A DNA stretch of 64,000 nt from Enterococcus mediterraneensis (GTDB lineage: Bacteria > Bacillota > Bacilli > Lactobacillales > Enterococcaceae). Within the stretch, counting starts at the first letter, position 1; each line of letters opens with the position of its first letter. The stretch is taken from contig NZ_UWOP01000001.1 of assembly GCF_900604485.1 (NCBI RefSeq), positions 2,308,501 to 2,372,500 of the forward strand. Reading direction: 5' to 3'. Under the pieces are notes generated by a model, which saw only the letters and a program-made list of their open reading frames with translations, did no database searches and was not told the DNA's origin. The position numbers were made by a program, and so were the translations under genes. Of the stretch, positions 19,469 to 32,956 are shown piece by piece.

Positions 19469-20217
19469 TGAGAGACCTCCGTAATAGTAATTTCTTTATA
19501 AAGTTCTTGGTGCTCGTTTGGTAAAAAATCAGTGATCAATACGACATCATCTAAAGGAGCGATTTTGGCGAAAGTGACCTGTTGAAATTTTGAATGATCT
19601 GCAAGGACATAGCACTGTTCGCTATTGTTCAACGCGGTTTGCTTCAATATAGCTTCTTCAGGATCAGGCGTTGTCAGACCTGAATGACGATCGATACCGT
19701 TCGTTCCAAGAAAACTTTTATTGAAACGGTAGCGTTGCAGCTGTAAAAGACTAGTAGTACCCATTGCGGCATTCGTAGAAAGTTTGATATTTCCGCCAAT
19801 GATCGTTGTATCGATTTGTCGATCGATCAATAAAGCTGCATGCTTGACAGAATTCGTCACAACTTTGATCCCAAGATCGGCAGGAAGCAAAGGAATCATC
19901 TCGAAGGTGGTAGATCCAGCATCCAAATAAATGACATCATCCTTGCTGATCAAATCAGCTGCTTGTCGGGCGATCGCTTTTTTAGCTGAACGGTTTTTCA
20001 TAGTTTTTTCTAACATAGTCGGTTCAAGACTAAGCTGTTGATTTTTTTTCGCTCCGCCATGGATGCGAACCAGCAACTTTTGATCTTCCAATTCTTGCAG
20101 ATCGCGGCGGATCGTAGACTCGGAAGCATCCAGTTCTTTTGTCAATTCTTGCAGTTTGACGATACTTTTTTCTTCCAAAATTTGTAAGATTTTTCGTTGT
20201 CGTTCTTCTGTAAGCAT
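19465..20217 (-). CDS. fruR: DeoR-family repressor of the fructose operon
   Basis: A 250-residue regulator with an N-terminal winged HTH (about 6-56, with the DeoR signature ASESTIRRDLQELE) and a sugar-phosphate-sensing domain (about 75-230, with IYLDAGSTT and the GTNGIDR loop). As the first gene of fruRKA it probably represses its own operon and is relieved by fructose-1-phosphate; that effector is inferred from the family. A GAGGTG site precedes the start. Confidence 0.92.
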   Translation of the reverse strand: MLTEERQRKILQILEEKSIVKLQELTKELDASESTIRRDLQELEDQKLLVRIHGGAKKNQQLSLEPTMLEKTMKNRSAKKAIARQAADLISKDDVIYLDAGSTTFEMIPLLPADLGIKVVTNSVKHAALLIDRQIDTTIIGGNIKLSTNAAMGTTSLLQLQRYRFNKSFLGTNGIDRHSGLTTPDPEEAILKQTALNNSEQCYVLADHSKFQQVTFAKIAPLDDVVLITDFLPNEHQELYKEITITEVSQ

Positions 20218-20341
20218 TTACAACACCTCTTCGAATAATATAATAGCATATGATTCATTCAAATTCAATCAATACCAGTCAAAAACGATCAACAAGAGAA
20301 GTTAAATAGTAAAAAAACAGTCATAAAAAGCCAAAAACTGA

Positions 20342-20406
20342 TTTTTTATCAAAATTACGATAAAAAAGTGTTATCTTTGACAATTTTTGCGGTTCTTGGC
20401 TTAATA
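20342..20406 (+). promoter_or_regulatory. Amylase promoter with an upstream inverted repeat
   Basis: TTGACA (20377-20382) and TTAATA (20401-20406) are 18 bp apart. Just upstream, TTTTTTATC (20342-20350) and GATAAAAAA (20359-20367) are perfect complements with an 8-bp spacer, well placed for a regulator. A GAGGGGGATG ribosome/start context follows. Confidence 0.6.
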
Positions 20407-20429
20407 GAATAATAAGAGGGGGATGAAAA

Positions 20430-21908
20430 ATGAAAAATCATACGATACTACAAGGTTTTGAGTGGGAATTACCCGCAGATGGCAAACATTGGCGTAAAAT
20501 AGCAGAACGCGCTGAAGAATTAGAAAAATTGGGGATCACAGCAGTTTGGCTGCCGCCAGCATACAAAGGTTCTTCGGGTGCCGAAGATGTGGGTTACGGC
20601 ACGTATGATCTTTACGATCTAGGTGAATTTGATCAAAAAGGTTCCGTTGCTACGAAGTATGGAACTAAAGAAGAGTATTTAGCAGCCATCCGTGCATTGC
20701 AAGAACACGGGATCAAGGCTTATGCCGACATCGTATTAAACCACTTTATGGGTGCTGATGAAACGGAACGTGTGTCTGCAATCAAATACGATTGGGAAAA
20801 CCGCAACGAAACAGTCGGAGAAGAAGAAGAGATCGAAGCCTGGACCAAATTTACATTCCCTGGCCGTAATGGAAAATATAACGATTATGTCTGGACTTGG
20901 GAAAACTTTTCCGGAACAGATTATGATGCTCGGCATAAAGACCATGCCGTCTTCAATTTTGCTGATAAGGGTTGGGAAGAAGAAGTAGATTCGGAAAAAG
21001 GCAACTTTGATTATTTGATGGGCTGTGATCTGGACATGGAGAATCCGGAAACGGTTGAACAGTTGGACAAGTGGGGCAAATGGTATTTGGAAACCACCAA
21101 TGTCGATGGGTTTCGCTTAGATGCAGTCAAGCATATACAATTTGATTTCTTTGTAGATTGGCTCCTTCATCGCCGAGAAGAAAAGCAGGCTGATTTGTTC
21201 GTAGTGGGGGAATATTGGGCGGATGAATTGGATAAACTAGAAAATTATATTGACTCTTCCGGCAATTTGATTTCATTGTTCGATGTGCCGCTGCATTTCA
21301 ATTTCTATCGTGCCAGCACGTCTATGGGGAGTTTTGATATGCGGGACATTTTCAAAAATACATTGGTCGAATCCAGACCAGATTATGCGGTGACCTTTGT
21401 TGACAATCATGATACGCAAAAAGGTCAAAGCTTAGAATCTTGGGTCGACGGATGGTTCAAGGTCCATGCTTATGCGTTGATTTTACTGCATAAAGCCGGT
21501 GTGCCGACAGTTTTCTGGGGTGATTTATATGGAATCCCAACACAAGGTATCGAGCCTGTAGGAGATGATCTGCATACATTATTGGCGATCCGTCAAAAAT
21601 TGGCGTTTGGCAATCAGATCGATTATTTCGACCATCCAGATCAAATCGGTTGGGTGATCACTGGTGATTTCGAACATGAACAATCAGGTTATGCGGTGAT
21701 CATGACCAATGGTACCGGCGGTGAAAAAGAAATGACCATCAGCGGCGTCCATGCTGGTAAAACATTCGTTGATGCGCTGAACAATAATCCTGCGAAAGTT
21801 GTCCTTGATGAAAATGGTAAAGGAGTCTTTCCAGTCAGTGACGGGTCGATCTCAGTCTACGTAAATGAAGAGATTGCTCCCAAACTAGGTTATAAAGGCG
21901 CAGAATAA
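20430..21908 (+). CDS. Cytoplasmic alpha-amylase, GH13 family
   Basis: Hydrolyses alpha-1,4-glucans or maltodextrins inside the cell; there is no signal peptide. The 492-residue protein contains the GH13 motifs: YADIVLNH, the nucleophile segment GFRLDAVKH (catalytic Asp), the acid/base Glu in VVGEYW, and FVDNHDTQ. A C-terminal beta domain follows (from about 400). Length fits the AmyS-like glucan 1,4-alpha-maltohexaosidase-type bacterial enzymes. It is transcribed divergently from the fructose operon. Confidence 0.93.
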   Translation: MKNHTILQGFEWELPADGKHWRKIAERAEELEKLGITAVWLPPAYKGSSGAEDVGYGTYDLYDLGEFDQKGSVATKYGTKEEYLAAIRALQEHGIKAYADIVLNHFMGADETERVSAIKYDWENRNETVGEEEEIEAWTKFTFPGRNGKYNDYVWTWENFSGTDYDARHKDHAVFNFADKGWEEEVDSEKGNFDYLMGCDLDMENPETVEQLDKWGKWYLETTNVDGFRLDAVKHIQFDFFVDWLLHRREEKQADLFVVGEYWADELDKLENYIDSSGNLISLFDVPLHFNFYRASTSMGSFDMRDIFKNTLVESRPDYAVTFVDNHDTQKGQSLESWVDGWFKVHAYALILLHKAGVPTVFWGDLYGIPTQGIEPVGDDLHTLLAIRQKLAFGNQIDYFDHPDQIGWVITGDFEHEQSGYAVIMTNGTGGEKEMTISGVHAGKTFVDALNNNPAKVVLDENGKGVFPVSDGSISVYVNEEIAPKLGYKGAE

Positions 21909-21959
21909 AAAGCGTATCTTCCATTGAACTGATTAGCGCAGCTATACAAAAAAATTCTG

Positions 21960-21985
21960 GAGCGGAGAAATCCGCTCTTTTTTTG
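21960..21985 (+). terminator. Amylase terminator
   Basis: GAGCGGA and TCCGCTC form a stem with a GAAA-type tetraloop, followed by eight T residues. Confidence 0.9.
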
Positions 21986-22102
21986 TAAAAAAACTAGAGA
22001 TGGACGACTATCGGATCCGCTTTTCGAAGGAGGATAAGCCGTTTTGATGCAAGTTTTAAGTGGTTTCTGTAATGGGAAGTATAGTCCAGTCATTAGAAAT
22101 TG

Positions 22103-22155
22103 TTGACAAAGAAACAAAAATGATTTATTCTCTTTTTGTTTACCGGGAAACAAAA
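22103..22155 (+). promoter_or_regulatory. MFS promoter with a palindromic operator
   Basis: TTGACA (22103) and TATTCT (22126) are 17 bp apart. Immediately downstream, TTTTGTTT and AAACAAAA are perfect complements with a 6-bp spacer (22134-22155). Its core TTTGTT-N8-AACAAA recurs at the marR promoter, so the MarR protein is the likely repressor. Confidence 0.75.
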
Positions 22156-22175
22156 TCGAAACAAAGGAGTTTTTT

Positions 22176-23360
22176 ATGTACACTGCAAATACTAAACATT
22201 CTAAAATTTTTGGCTATTTCTCTGTTTTATTGACAGGATTAGGATTTACTATCGTTAGTCCAGTACTTCCGTTTTTGATCACACCTTACACTCATACGGC
22301 CCATCAGCAAGCCTTTTTTGTCACGTTGCTCATGTCTATCTATGCTTTGGCAGCTTTTCTTTCAGCGCCGGTTCTTGGGAGTCTAAGTGATTATTTCGGT
22401 CGTCGTCCCATACTTATCATCAGTTTGTTAGGATCAAGCATTGGCTATTGGATCATTGGTTCAGCACATTCGATAGAACTGCTGCTCTTCGGACGACTTA
22501 TTGAAGGGTTAACTGCAGGGGAGATCTCCACTTTATATGCCTACTTCGCGGATTTGACTGAACCGGGTGAGCGAACGAAAGTATTTGGTTTGATGGGGGC
22601 TTTAGCCGGTATCGGAACAGCTATTGGGCCATTGATCGGTGGGTTTTTAGCTGATTTTGGAAATTCCGTTCCTATGTTTGCCGGAGTCGTGATCACCCTC
22701 TTGAATGCTGTTTATGGAGCTATCTTTATGCAGGAAAGTTTATCGGCTGACAAACGCTCGTCGACATGGCGCCGTCATGCGATGCCTATCCATCAGCTAA
22801 AGGAGATCAGCAAGATCAAAACCATCGTTCCGTTATTATTGACGGGTTTACCTGTTTGGTTGGCGGCAGGGGCTTTGCAATCCATCTTTTCACAGTTTTC
22901 GATCGATACATTTCAATGGAGAGCGGGGCTTGTGGGGTTAAGTTTTTCGCTGATTGGGATTTTGGATATTGCTTCGCAACTATTTGTTATGCCGCAACTG
23001 TTAAAAAAATTTTCCGAACAGCAGATCACTAAACTTGGTATGATCAGCGAGGTCCTTGCTTATTTAACTATGACGCTGTCAGGGATTATTGCAGCACCCG
23101 TTCTTTTTTTCATTGGAATTATTTTTTACGGGTTTGGGGATTCGATTTTTTCACCTGTCCTTAGCGGTCAATTATCCAAATCAGCTACAGAAAAGAAGCA
23201 AGGCCTTGTCATGGGTGCGTCTCAAAGCATTCAAGCTTTTTCACGTATCGTCGGCCCGCTGATTGCAGGCCAGCTTTATGGGGCAGTTGTCGTCTTGCCG
23301 ATGCTCGTTGGATTTTTACTGGTTTCAACTGCTTATGTCTATTATAAAAAGAAAAATTAA
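22176..23360 (+). CDS. MFS drug exporter, TetA-like
   Basis: A 394-residue, 12-helix proton-coupled exporter. The loop after helix 2 has motif A, GSLSDYFGRRP, and the fifth helix region has the antiporter-type GALAGIGTAIGPLIGG. These place it in the drug:H+ antiporter group near TetA-type proteins; the substrate cannot be told. Its end overlaps the end of the convergent marR gene by 4 bases. The shared operator half-sites suggest induction by a ligand of that MarR. Confidence 0.9.
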   Translation: MYTANTKHSKIFGYFSVLLTGLGFTIVSPVLPFLITPYTHTAHQQAFFVTLLMSIYALAAFLSAPVLGSLSDYFGRRPILIISLLGSSIGYWIIGSAHSIELLLFGRLIEGLTAGEISTLYAYFADLTEPGERTKVFGLMGALAGIGTAIGPLIGGFLADFGNSVPMFAGVVITLLNAVYGAIFMQESLSADKRSSTWRRHAMPIHQLKEISKIKTIVPLLLTGLPVWLAAGALQSIFSQFSIDTFQWRAGLVGLSFSLIGILDIASQLFVMPQLLKKFSEQQITKLGMISEVLAYLTMTLSGIIAAPVLFFIGIIFYGFGDSIFSPVLSGQLSKSATEKKQGLVMGASQSIQAFSRIVGPLIAGQLYGAVVVLPMLVGFLLVSTAYVYYKKKN

Positions 23361-23815
23361 ACGTGTTTCTCTTTTTTCTCATTCCGTATCAGTTCTCTGT
23401 AACGTCCAATAAAGCGAAAGACTGTATCAAATTCATCTTTTGTCATGGTTTCGAAGACTGAGGCATCTCGTTGCAGCCATTTTTCATGCAATCGTTCATG
23501 TTTGTCGTTGATTTTTTTTCCGTTTTCTGTGAGTTGAAAATATCTTTCTTTTTTGTTGTCTTCTCTTTGGTAGGTAGATATGATATCTCTTGCGATCAGT
23601 TTTTTTGTCAGTTTGCTGATCGCGCCTCTCGTCATATATCCGGCTTCCGCCAGCTTTGTTACATTAGGATCCGGGATCTTTGCGATATGTTCGATGACTT
23701 CTAGTTCATTTAGTGTAAAACCTTGCAGTTCTTTTTCCATTTCCGGTTTGTTCCGCAAGATGATCTCATTCGCTAAATTTAAATATTCTTCTATTAATAA
23801 TTGTCGTTTATCCAT
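23357..23815 (-). CDS. MarR-family transcriptional regulator
   Basis: A 152-residue regulator with a winged HTH (about 50-110; NVTKLAEAGYMTRGAISKL as recognition region, followed by the wing REDNKKERYF). I start at 23815, behind AAAGGACGG, because an upstream in-frame ATG at 23839 lies inside the -10 box of its own promoter. It is convergent with the MFS exporter and carries the same TTTGTT-N8-AACAAA site in its promoter, so it probably represses both. Confidence 0.9.
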   Translation of the reverse strand: MDKRQLLIEEYLNLANEIILRNKPEMEKELQGFTLNELEVIEHIAKIPDPNVTKLAEAGYMTRGAISKLTKKLIARDIISTYQREDNKKERYFQLTENGKKINDKHERLHEKWLQRDASVFETMTKDEFDTVFRFIGRYRELIRNEKKEKHV

Positions 23816-23837
23816 TTCAGCACCGTCCTTTGGGATC

Positions 23838-23870
23838 ATTATATTTCACTTTTGTTTCCTCTGCAACAAA
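23838..23870 (-). promoter_or_regulatory. marR promoter with operator
   Basis: On the minus strand, TTGCAG (23866-23861) and TATAAT (23843-23838) are 17 bp apart. TTTGTT-N8-AACAAA (23851-23870) covers the -35 and the spacer. Confidence 0.78.
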
Positions 23871-23900
23871 GCACGGCACGTCTCTACTAAAAATCAAAAT

Positions 23901-23950
23901 AAAACGACCACTAAAAGTTATGTTGAAAACTAACTTCCAGTGATCGTTTC
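23901..23950. terminator. Terminator downstream of the ClC gene
   Basis: AAACGACCACT and AGTGATCGTTT pair with one mismatch, with an inner AAGTTA/TAACTT stem. It lies just past the stop of the ClC gene and upstream of marR. Confidence 0.65.
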
Positions 23951-23952
23951 TG

Positions 23953-25485
23953 TCATTTTTTTATTGAATACTGTAAAATCGTTTCTCTCACCGCAGGCAG
24001 GTGTGCTTCATCGGTCAAGATTTTTAATGTATCTCCCAGTTTCATTACTGTATCTCCGTGAGTCAGCAATTCGTGATCTCCTCGCTGGATCGAGATCAGC
24101 AGCATATCTTTGGGCCAATTGAAATCTCGGATCAGCAGACCGTCTAATGAGCTTTCAGCAGTGATCGGCAGTTCCATGATGATTTTCTTTCCTTGGATAT
24201 CAGAAGGGCTTTTCTTCACTAAACGCTCCAACAAGGACTCATAGATCGGATCGCCACCTAATAGGTCAACGACGATATAGGCTACCAAAGCGACAAGACC
24301 CAACGGCATCAAATGGACTAACGATCCCACCATCTCAGTCACTAAGATGATCGCGGTCAAAGGAGCTTTACCGATCGCTGCAAAATAGCCGGCCATGGAG
24401 ATTATGATGAAATTTTTCATAAAGATGGGGTCCATACCGAAAAACATAACCGCCACAGTCCCAAACAAGCTTCCTAAAACAGCACCTAATGTCAGAATCG
24501 GTAAGAAGATCCCGCCAGGAAGAGAGGAGCCGTAAGACACCATCGAAAAAACAAAGCGCAAGACGAATAGTCCGGCCATTGCCAATAGAATCGGTGTTGT
24601 TTGCCCAAGTTGGATGACGATCTGGTTACCGCCGCCTAAACTGTCAGGAAAGAACAAACCTATCGGAATGACCAATAAAAAAGGAACCAATCCGTGCAGA
24701 TATTCCGGCAGCGGCAGTTTTTTATACCATTTCGCCAAAGACAATAAAACGATTTGATAAAACCGTCCAACGACCCCTAAAAAGATCCCCAGCAAAATCA
24801 ACAACCAATAATAATGCAGCGGCAACGAAGGAATCGTTCCTAAATGAAGTGTCGGCCGCAGCCCAAAAATGGTCAAAGAGACGAAATTTGCTGTGATGGC
24901 TGAAGCAAAAGAAGTCAACCAAACCAGCGGTGAAAAGTTATGATGGATTTCTTCAACAACAAATAATAAACCTGCGATCGGTGCATTGAAGGCTGCCGCA
25001 AGACCGGCGCTGGCACCGCTGGAGATCAGGATTTTTTCTTCGAAATTTTCTACGTGCCATTTCTTTGCCAGGCCTTGTCCGACACTAGCGCCTAGTTGGA
25101 TCGAAGGGCCTTCTCTGCCTAAAAACAACCCCATTCCCACAGAAAGAACGCCGCCAATGAATTTTTTCCAAAGTACCGAAAACCAATTGATTCGGAGTTC
25201 ATCTCGCAACTGACCTTCTACTTGCGGAATACCGCTGCCTTTGATATTAGGGTCGCTTTTGACTAACAAACCCACACCAACAGCTATTAGAATAGAAAGA
25301 ATTGTCCAAGGAATCAGCCAGAGAGGGTGGATATGGAAAAACTGATAGGCTTTTCCCACCCAAGTATTTAAATGGGCGATAAATAGGCGGAACAGGCTGA
25401 CGATGATGCCGCCGATCGCTCCGACAAGAATCCCTTTTCCGATAAATTTGATCCTTGTTTCGTCAAAGTAATTGATTGTTTTCAT
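23953..25485 (-). CDS. ClC-type chloride channel/transporter with an RCK_C domain
   Basis: A 510-residue membrane protein moving chloride (or fluoride) across the membrane. It shows the three ClC filter motifs: GSGIP, GREGP and GGIFLP. The C-terminal ~75 residues form a TrkA-C (RCK_C) regulatory domain (with LLISIQRGDHELLTHGDT). The glutamate in GREGP suggests the exchanger type. It is transcribed alone. Substrate is not decided, and an acid-resistance role is only an analogy. Confidence 0.93.
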   Translation of the reverse strand: MKTINYFDETRIKFIGKGILVGAIGGIIVSLFRLFIAHLNTWVGKAYQFFHIHPLWLIPWTILSILIAVGVGLLVKSDPNIKGSGIPQVEGQLRDELRINWFSVLWKKFIGGVLSVGMGLFLGREGPSIQLGASVGQGLAKKWHVENFEEKILISSGASAGLAAAFNAPIAGLLFVVEEIHHNFSPLVWLTSFASAITANFVSLTIFGLRPTLHLGTIPSLPLHYYWLLILLGIFLGVVGRFYQIVLLSLAKWYKKLPLPEYLHGLVPFLLVIPIGLFFPDSLGGGNQIVIQLGQTTPILLAMAGLFVLRFVFSMVSYGSSLPGGIFLPILTLGAVLGSLFGTVAVMFFGMDPIFMKNFIIISMAGYFAAIGKAPLTAIILVTEMVGSLVHLMPLGLVALVAYIVVDLLGGDPIYESLLERLVKKSPSDIQGKKIIMELPITAESSLDGLLIRDFNWPKDMLLISIQRGDHELLTHGDTVMKLGDTLKILTDEAHLPAVRETILQYSIKK

Positions 25486-25657
25486 ATTTTTTCACTCATT
25501 TCCTTATTTAATGTAGCGTGTTTGCTTCTTGTTGACAAGAGGCAGAAAGAAAGATCTGCGAATTTCTGCAATTCATGAGGAAACTTGCAGATGTTTTGAA
25601 AAATAGCAGGCAAACAGTTTTTTAAAAGATTTTAAGAAAAGTTTTCAGAATATCCGT

Positions 25658-25685
25658 TTTATGACTGTTGGGAAAATGCTATAAT
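25658..25685 (+). promoter_or_regulatory. pcrA promoter
   Basis: TTTATG and TATAAT are 16 bp apart; the consensus -10 lies 32 bases before the start codon. Confidence 0.6.
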
Positions 25686-25717
25686 TGGTAAGATTGAAAT
25701 GGAAAGGATGTTTCGTT

Positions 25718-27943
25718 ATGTCATCCAAAAAGGATTTATTACTAGGGATGAACCCTAAACAAAAAGAAGCGGTCAAGCATACCGAAGGCCCATTGCTTTT
25801 GATGGCAGGTGCCGGGAGTGGTAAAACACGGGTCTTGACGCATCGTATCGCTTATCTGATTGAAGAAAAGGAAGTCAATCCTTGGAATATTTTGGCGATC
25901 ACTTTTACAAATAAAGCAGCAAAGGAAATGAAGGAACGGGTAGGTAATCTGCTGGGAGCAGAAGGCGCAGATGTTTGGGTCTCAACATTTCACTCCATGT
26001 GCGTACGTATCCTTCGTCGAGAAGTAGATTATATCGGCTACTCTCGGAATTTTACGATCTTAGATTCTTCTGAACAGTTGACACTGATGAAACGGGTTCT
26101 AAAAGAATTGAATATCGATCCTAAAAAATATGATCCTCGTTCGATCCTAGGGGCGATCTCGAATGCGAAAAACGCCCTGCAGACGCCGGATGATCTGGAA
26201 AGTATGCAAGGCAGCTTTTTCGAGCAGGTGGTTGCTCGTTGTTATCATTTATATCAAAAAGAGTTACGCAACAATCAATGTATGGATTTTGACGATCTGA
26301 TCATGAACACGATCCGTCTTTTCAATGAACATCCAGAATCATTGGAGTATTATCAATCTAAATTCCATTATATCCATGTGGATGAATATCAAGATACCAA
26401 CCATGCCCAATATACATTGGTCAATCTATTGGCAGCACGTTTCCGCAATCTTTGTGTCGTGGGTGACGCGGATCAAAGTATCTATGGCTGGCGGGGAGCA
26501 GATATGCAAAACATCTTGGACTTTGAAAAAGATTACCCAGATGCTTCAGTTATTTTATTGGAACAAAATTATCGTTCCACTCAAACGATCCTGAAAGCCG
26601 CTAACCAAGTCATTCAAAACAACCGCAACCGTAAAGAGAAAAATCTTTGGACGGAAAATATCGAAGGCGAAAAGATCACTTATTATCGCGGGGACAACGA
26701 ACGGGACGAAGGACATTTCATTGTTTCGCAGATCCAACAGCAATTACGGGCACAAAATCGGCGTTACGGTGATTTTGCGGTACTATATCGAACCAATGCG
26801 CAGTCTCGTGTGGTGGAAGAAACGTTTTTGAAAGCCAATATCCCTTATAAAATGGTCGGCGGTCACAAATTCTACGACCGAAAAGAAATCAAAGATATCT
26901 TGGCTTATCTGCAAGTTATCGCCAACCCGAAAGACTCCATCAGCTTCGAACGGATTGTGAACGTTCCTAAGCGGGGTGTGGGACCTGGCTCCATCGATAA
27001 ATTGCGGGAATTTGCGAATATGCACGAGTTCTCATTATTGGAAGCCACAGAAAATATCCAGTTGGCGAATATCTCCGGCAAAGCCGCCCGCGAATTAGGC
27101 AGTTTCGGTGAAATGATCGACGGGTTCAGTAAAATGATCCCTTATCTGTCTGTGACAGAATTGACTAAAGAAGTGTTGGAAAAATCCGGTTATGAAGACG
27201 AATTGAAACGCCAAAATACATTGGAAGCTCAATCTCGATTAGAAAACTTGGAAGAATTTCTATCTGTTACACAAGAATATGACAAAACTTTTGAACGGGA
27301 AGAGAATGATCCGGAACAAAAATTAACGATTTTCTTGAATGACTTGGCTTTATTGTCTGATGTCGACAGCTATGAAGAAGAGACCAGCCAAGTTACATTG
27401 ATGACCCTTCACGCCGCAAAAGGTCTTGAATTTCCGGTAGTTTTCTTAGTCGGAATGGAAGAAGGTGTCTTTCCGCTTTCTCGCGCCCTTACAGAAGAGG
27501 CGGAACTGGAAGAAGAACGGCGACTGGCTTATGTAGGGATCACTCGGGCAGAAGAAGAACTTTATATCACCAATGCTTTTTCCCGGACATTATACGGACG
27601 AACACAATACAATCGTCCTTCACGATTTATTGATGAGATCGAAGAAGATTTACTGCTTCATAAAAGTGCTCGGGCTGAAAAAGCGCCAAGCCGCAGTTTT
27701 GATCCGAAAGTTTTCAAACCGGCTTATACACAGCCAAAGCAGGCCAGTGTTTCCAGCCGTCAAGAAACCGGCGGAGAATCAGCTGGCTGGAAAGCCGGAG
27801 ACAAAGTCAAACATCGAAAATGGGGGATCGGCACGGTCGTAAGAACAAGCGGATCAGCCAAAGATGTCGAATTGGATGTCGCTTTTCCTGAACAAGGCGT
27901 AAAAAAACTGCTGGCGGCCTTTGCACCTATCGAAAAAATCTAA
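25718..27943 (+). CDS. pcrA: ATP-dependent DNA helicase PcrA
   Basis: A 3'-5' superfamily 1 helicase needed for repair, plasmid rolling-circle replication and removal of RecA filaments. The 741-residue protein shows Walker A GAGSGKT (31-37), motif [10 protein letters not shown], motif [15 protein letters not shown] and motif [13 protein letters not shown]. The C-terminus after the Arg-rich linker carries the short Tudor-like domain that contacts RNA polymerase in PcrA. ATG 25718 follows GGAAAGGATG; the in-frame start 11 codons upstream lies at the promoter. It heads the pcrA-ligA-camS unit. Confidence 0.98.
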   Translation: MSSKKDLLLGMNPKQKEAVKHTEGPLLLMAGAGSGKTRVLTHRIAYLIEEKEVNPWNILAITFTNKAAKEMKERVGNLLGAEGADVWVSTFHSMCVRILRREVDYIGYSRNFTILDSSEQLTLMKRVLKELNIDPKKYDPRSILGAISNAKNALQTPDDLESMQGSFFEQVVARCYHLYQKELRNNQCMDFDDLIMNTIRLFNEHPESLEYYQSKFHYIHVDEYQDTNHAQYTLVNLLAARFRNLCVVGDADQSIYGWRGADMQNILDFEKDYPDASVILLEQNYRSTQTILKAANQVIQNNRNRKEKNLWTENIEGEKITYYRGDNERDEGHFIVSQIQQQLRAQNRRYGDFAVLYRTNAQSRVVEETFLKANIPYKMVGGHKFYDRKEIKDILAYLQVIANPKDSISFERIVNVPKRGVGPGSIDKLREFANMHEFSLLEATENIQLANISGKAARELGSFGEMIDGFSKMIPYLSVTELTKEVLEKSGYEDELKRQNTLEAQSRLENLEEFLSVTQEYDKTFEREENDPEQKLTIFLNDLALLSDVDSYEEETSQVTLMTLHAAKGLEFPVVFLVGMEEGVFPLSRALTEEAELEEERRLAYVGITRAEEELYITNAFSRTLYGRTQYNRPSRFIDEIEEDLLLHKSARAEKAPSRSFDPKVFKPAYTQPKQASVSSRQETGGESAGWKAGDKVKHRKWGIGTVVRTSGSAKDVELDVAFPEQGVKKLLAAFAPIEKI

Positions 27944-31085
<3,142 letters not shown>

Positions 31086-31178
31086 TTACTTGCAAAATTC
31101 CGCGAAGTATTTCATTATAAATAAGGAAAATCAAAAAAGACTTGTACGAAGGTACGTTTTTTAGAAAGAAGGGGTACA

Positions 31179-31484
31179 ATGGCGATTAGTGAAGAGCAAG
31201 TCAAACATGTGGCCAAACTGGCAAAATTATCATTTTCTGATGAGGAGCGGCATGAATTCACAACGCAATTAGGAAAAATCATCGATATGGTAGAATTACT
31301 CGATGAAGTAGATACGACAGGAGTTCCATTCACATCCAATGTGGTTGAAACAGTGAATGTGATGCGCCCTGACCGAGCACAAGCCGGTTGGGATCGTGAT
31401 GAACTGTTGAAAAATGTTCCGGAAACAGAAGATGGCTTTATCAAAGTACCAGCTATCATCGATAACGGGGAGGCTGGCGCATAA
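31179..31484 (+). CDS. gatC: Asp-tRNA(Asn)/Glu-tRNA(Gln) amidotransferase subunit C
   Basis: GatC, a 101-residue small subunit that stabilises the GatA/GatB complex. The GatC pattern is visible throughout ([35 protein letters not shown]). A GAAGGGG site precedes ATG 31179. Its stop overlaps the gatA start by one base. A -35/-10-like pair lies upstream at about 31090-31118 (TTGCAA and CATTAT), though a transcript from camS could also reach it. Confidence 0.96.
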   Translation: MAISEEQVKHVAKLAKLSFSDEERHEFTTQLGKIIDMVELLDEVDTTGVPFTSNVVETVNVMRPDRAQAGWDRDELLKNVPETEDGFIKVPAIIDNGEAGA

Positions 31485-32956
31485 TGGAAAAACTTTATGA
31501 CAAAACTTTAGAAGAATTACACAGTCTGCTGGTTTCAAAAGAAATCACAGCGGCTGATTTGACACAAGCGACATTGGACCGCATCAAAGAAACAGAACCC
31601 GCAGTCGATTCATTTATCACGCTGGTGGAAGAAAAAGCACTGGCTCAAGCCAAAGCAATCGACGAAAAAGGAATTGCCGAAGACAATGTCTTGGCTGGGA
31701 TTCCGATCGGGATCAAAGACAATATCGTAACGAAAGGTATCTTGACTACTGCAGCTTCTAAGATCCTTTCCAATTTTGAACCGATCTATGATGCAACAGT
31801 AATGGATAAATTGTATCAAGCAGATATGATCCCTGTGGGCAAACTGAACATGGATGAGTTTGCGATGGGTGGAAGTACTGAAACCTCTTATTTCAAGAAA
31901 ACTAAAAATGCGTGGGATCACACGAAAGTTCCCGGCGGATCTTCCGGTGGTTCAGCTGCAGCGGTAGCCGCAGGACAAATTCCTGTTTCCCTTGGAAGCG
32001 ACACAGGCGGATCAATCCGCCAACCAGCGTCATTTAATGGAATCGTTGGGATGAAGCCAACATACGGACGAGTTTCCCGTTTTGGATTGATCGCATTTGC
32101 TTCTTCTTTGGATCAAATCGGTCCAATGACCCGCACAGTTAAAGACAACGCGCTGGCATTAGAAGCAATCAGCGGATTCGATGAAAAAGACGGAACTTCT
32201 TCTGGTATTTCCGTACCGGACTTCACCGAAGGAATGACTGGTGATGTTAAAGGAATGAAGATCGCTTTACCAAAAGAATATTTAGGTGAAGGCGTACAAC
32301 CAGGCGTCAAAGAAGCTGTTTTGAAAGCTGCTGAAACGTTCAAAGCGTTAGGCGCAACAGTTGAAGAAGTCAGCCTGCCTCATTCAAAATACGGTGTAGC
32401 GGTTTATTATATCATCGCTTCTTCTGAAGCCAGCTCAAACTTACAGCGTTTTGACGGTATCCGTTACGGCTATCGTTCCGAAAACGTGAAAAATCTGGAA
32501 GATGTTTATGTGAACTCCCGCAGTGAAGGGTTCGGAACAGAAGTCAAACGTCGGATCATGCTGGGAACATTCTCATTGAGTGCCGGCTATTACGATGCGT
32601 ACTTCAAAAAAGCCGGACAAGTTCGGACAATGATTAGACAAGACTTTGATAAAGTGTTTAACGAATACGATTTGATTATTGGTCCTGCTTCACCAACAGT
32701 TGCCTTTGGGCTAGGAGAAAACATCAATGATCCGATTACTATGTATATGAGTGATATCTTGACGATTCCAGTAAACTTGGCTGGACTTCCAGGGATGTCC
32801 GTACCAGCTGGTTTTTCTGAAGGATTGCCAGTGGGATTACAAATCATCGGTAAACATTTTGATGAAGCGACCATGTATAAAGCAGCATACGCATTTGAAC
32901 AAGCAACGGATTTTCATAAGAAAATGCCAGTGATTTTAGGGGGAGATGCCGAATGA
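31484..32956 (+). CDS. gatA: Asp-tRNA(Asn)/Glu-tRNA(Gln) amidotransferase subunit A
   Basis: Hydrolyses glutamine (or asparagine) and feeds ammonia to GatB to form Gln-tRNA or Asn-tRNA. The 490-residue amidase has the complete Ser-cisSer-Lys triad: Lys78 (GIKDN), Ser153 in GGSSGGS and Ser177 in GSDTGGS. Presence of GatCAB fits a Gram-positive bacterium that makes Gln-tRNA by transamidation. Overlaps gatC by 1 base and gatB by 4. Confidence 0.98.
   Translation: MEKLYDKTLEELHSLLVSKEITAADLTQATLDRIKETEPAVDSFITLVEEKALAQAKAIDEKGIAEDNVLAGIPIGIKDNIVTKGILTTAASKILSNFEPIYDATVMDKLYQADMIPVGKLNMDEFAMGGSTETSYFKKTKNAWDHTKVPGGSSGGSAAAVAAGQIPVSLGSDTGGSIRQPASFNGIVGMKPTYGRVSRFGLIAFASSLDQIGPMTRTVKDNALALEAISGFDEKDGTSSGISVPDFTEGMTGDVKGMKIALPKEYLGEGVQPGVKEAVLKAAETFKALGATVEEVSLPHSKYGVAVYYIIASSEASSNLQRFDGIRYGYRSENVKNLEDVYVNSRSEGFGTEVKRRIMLGTFSLSAGYYDAYFKKAGQVRTMIRQDFDKVFNEYDLIIGPASPTVAFGLGENINDPITMYMSDILTIPVNLAGLPGMSVPAGFSEGLPVGLQIIGKHFDEATMYKAAYAFEQATDFHKKMPVILGGDAE

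Noticed and set aside
20224-20275. A firm fruR promoter and operator
   Set aside because: Several TTGA.../TAT... combinations and imperfect TGATT...AATCA repeats exist, but none stands out enough for a call.
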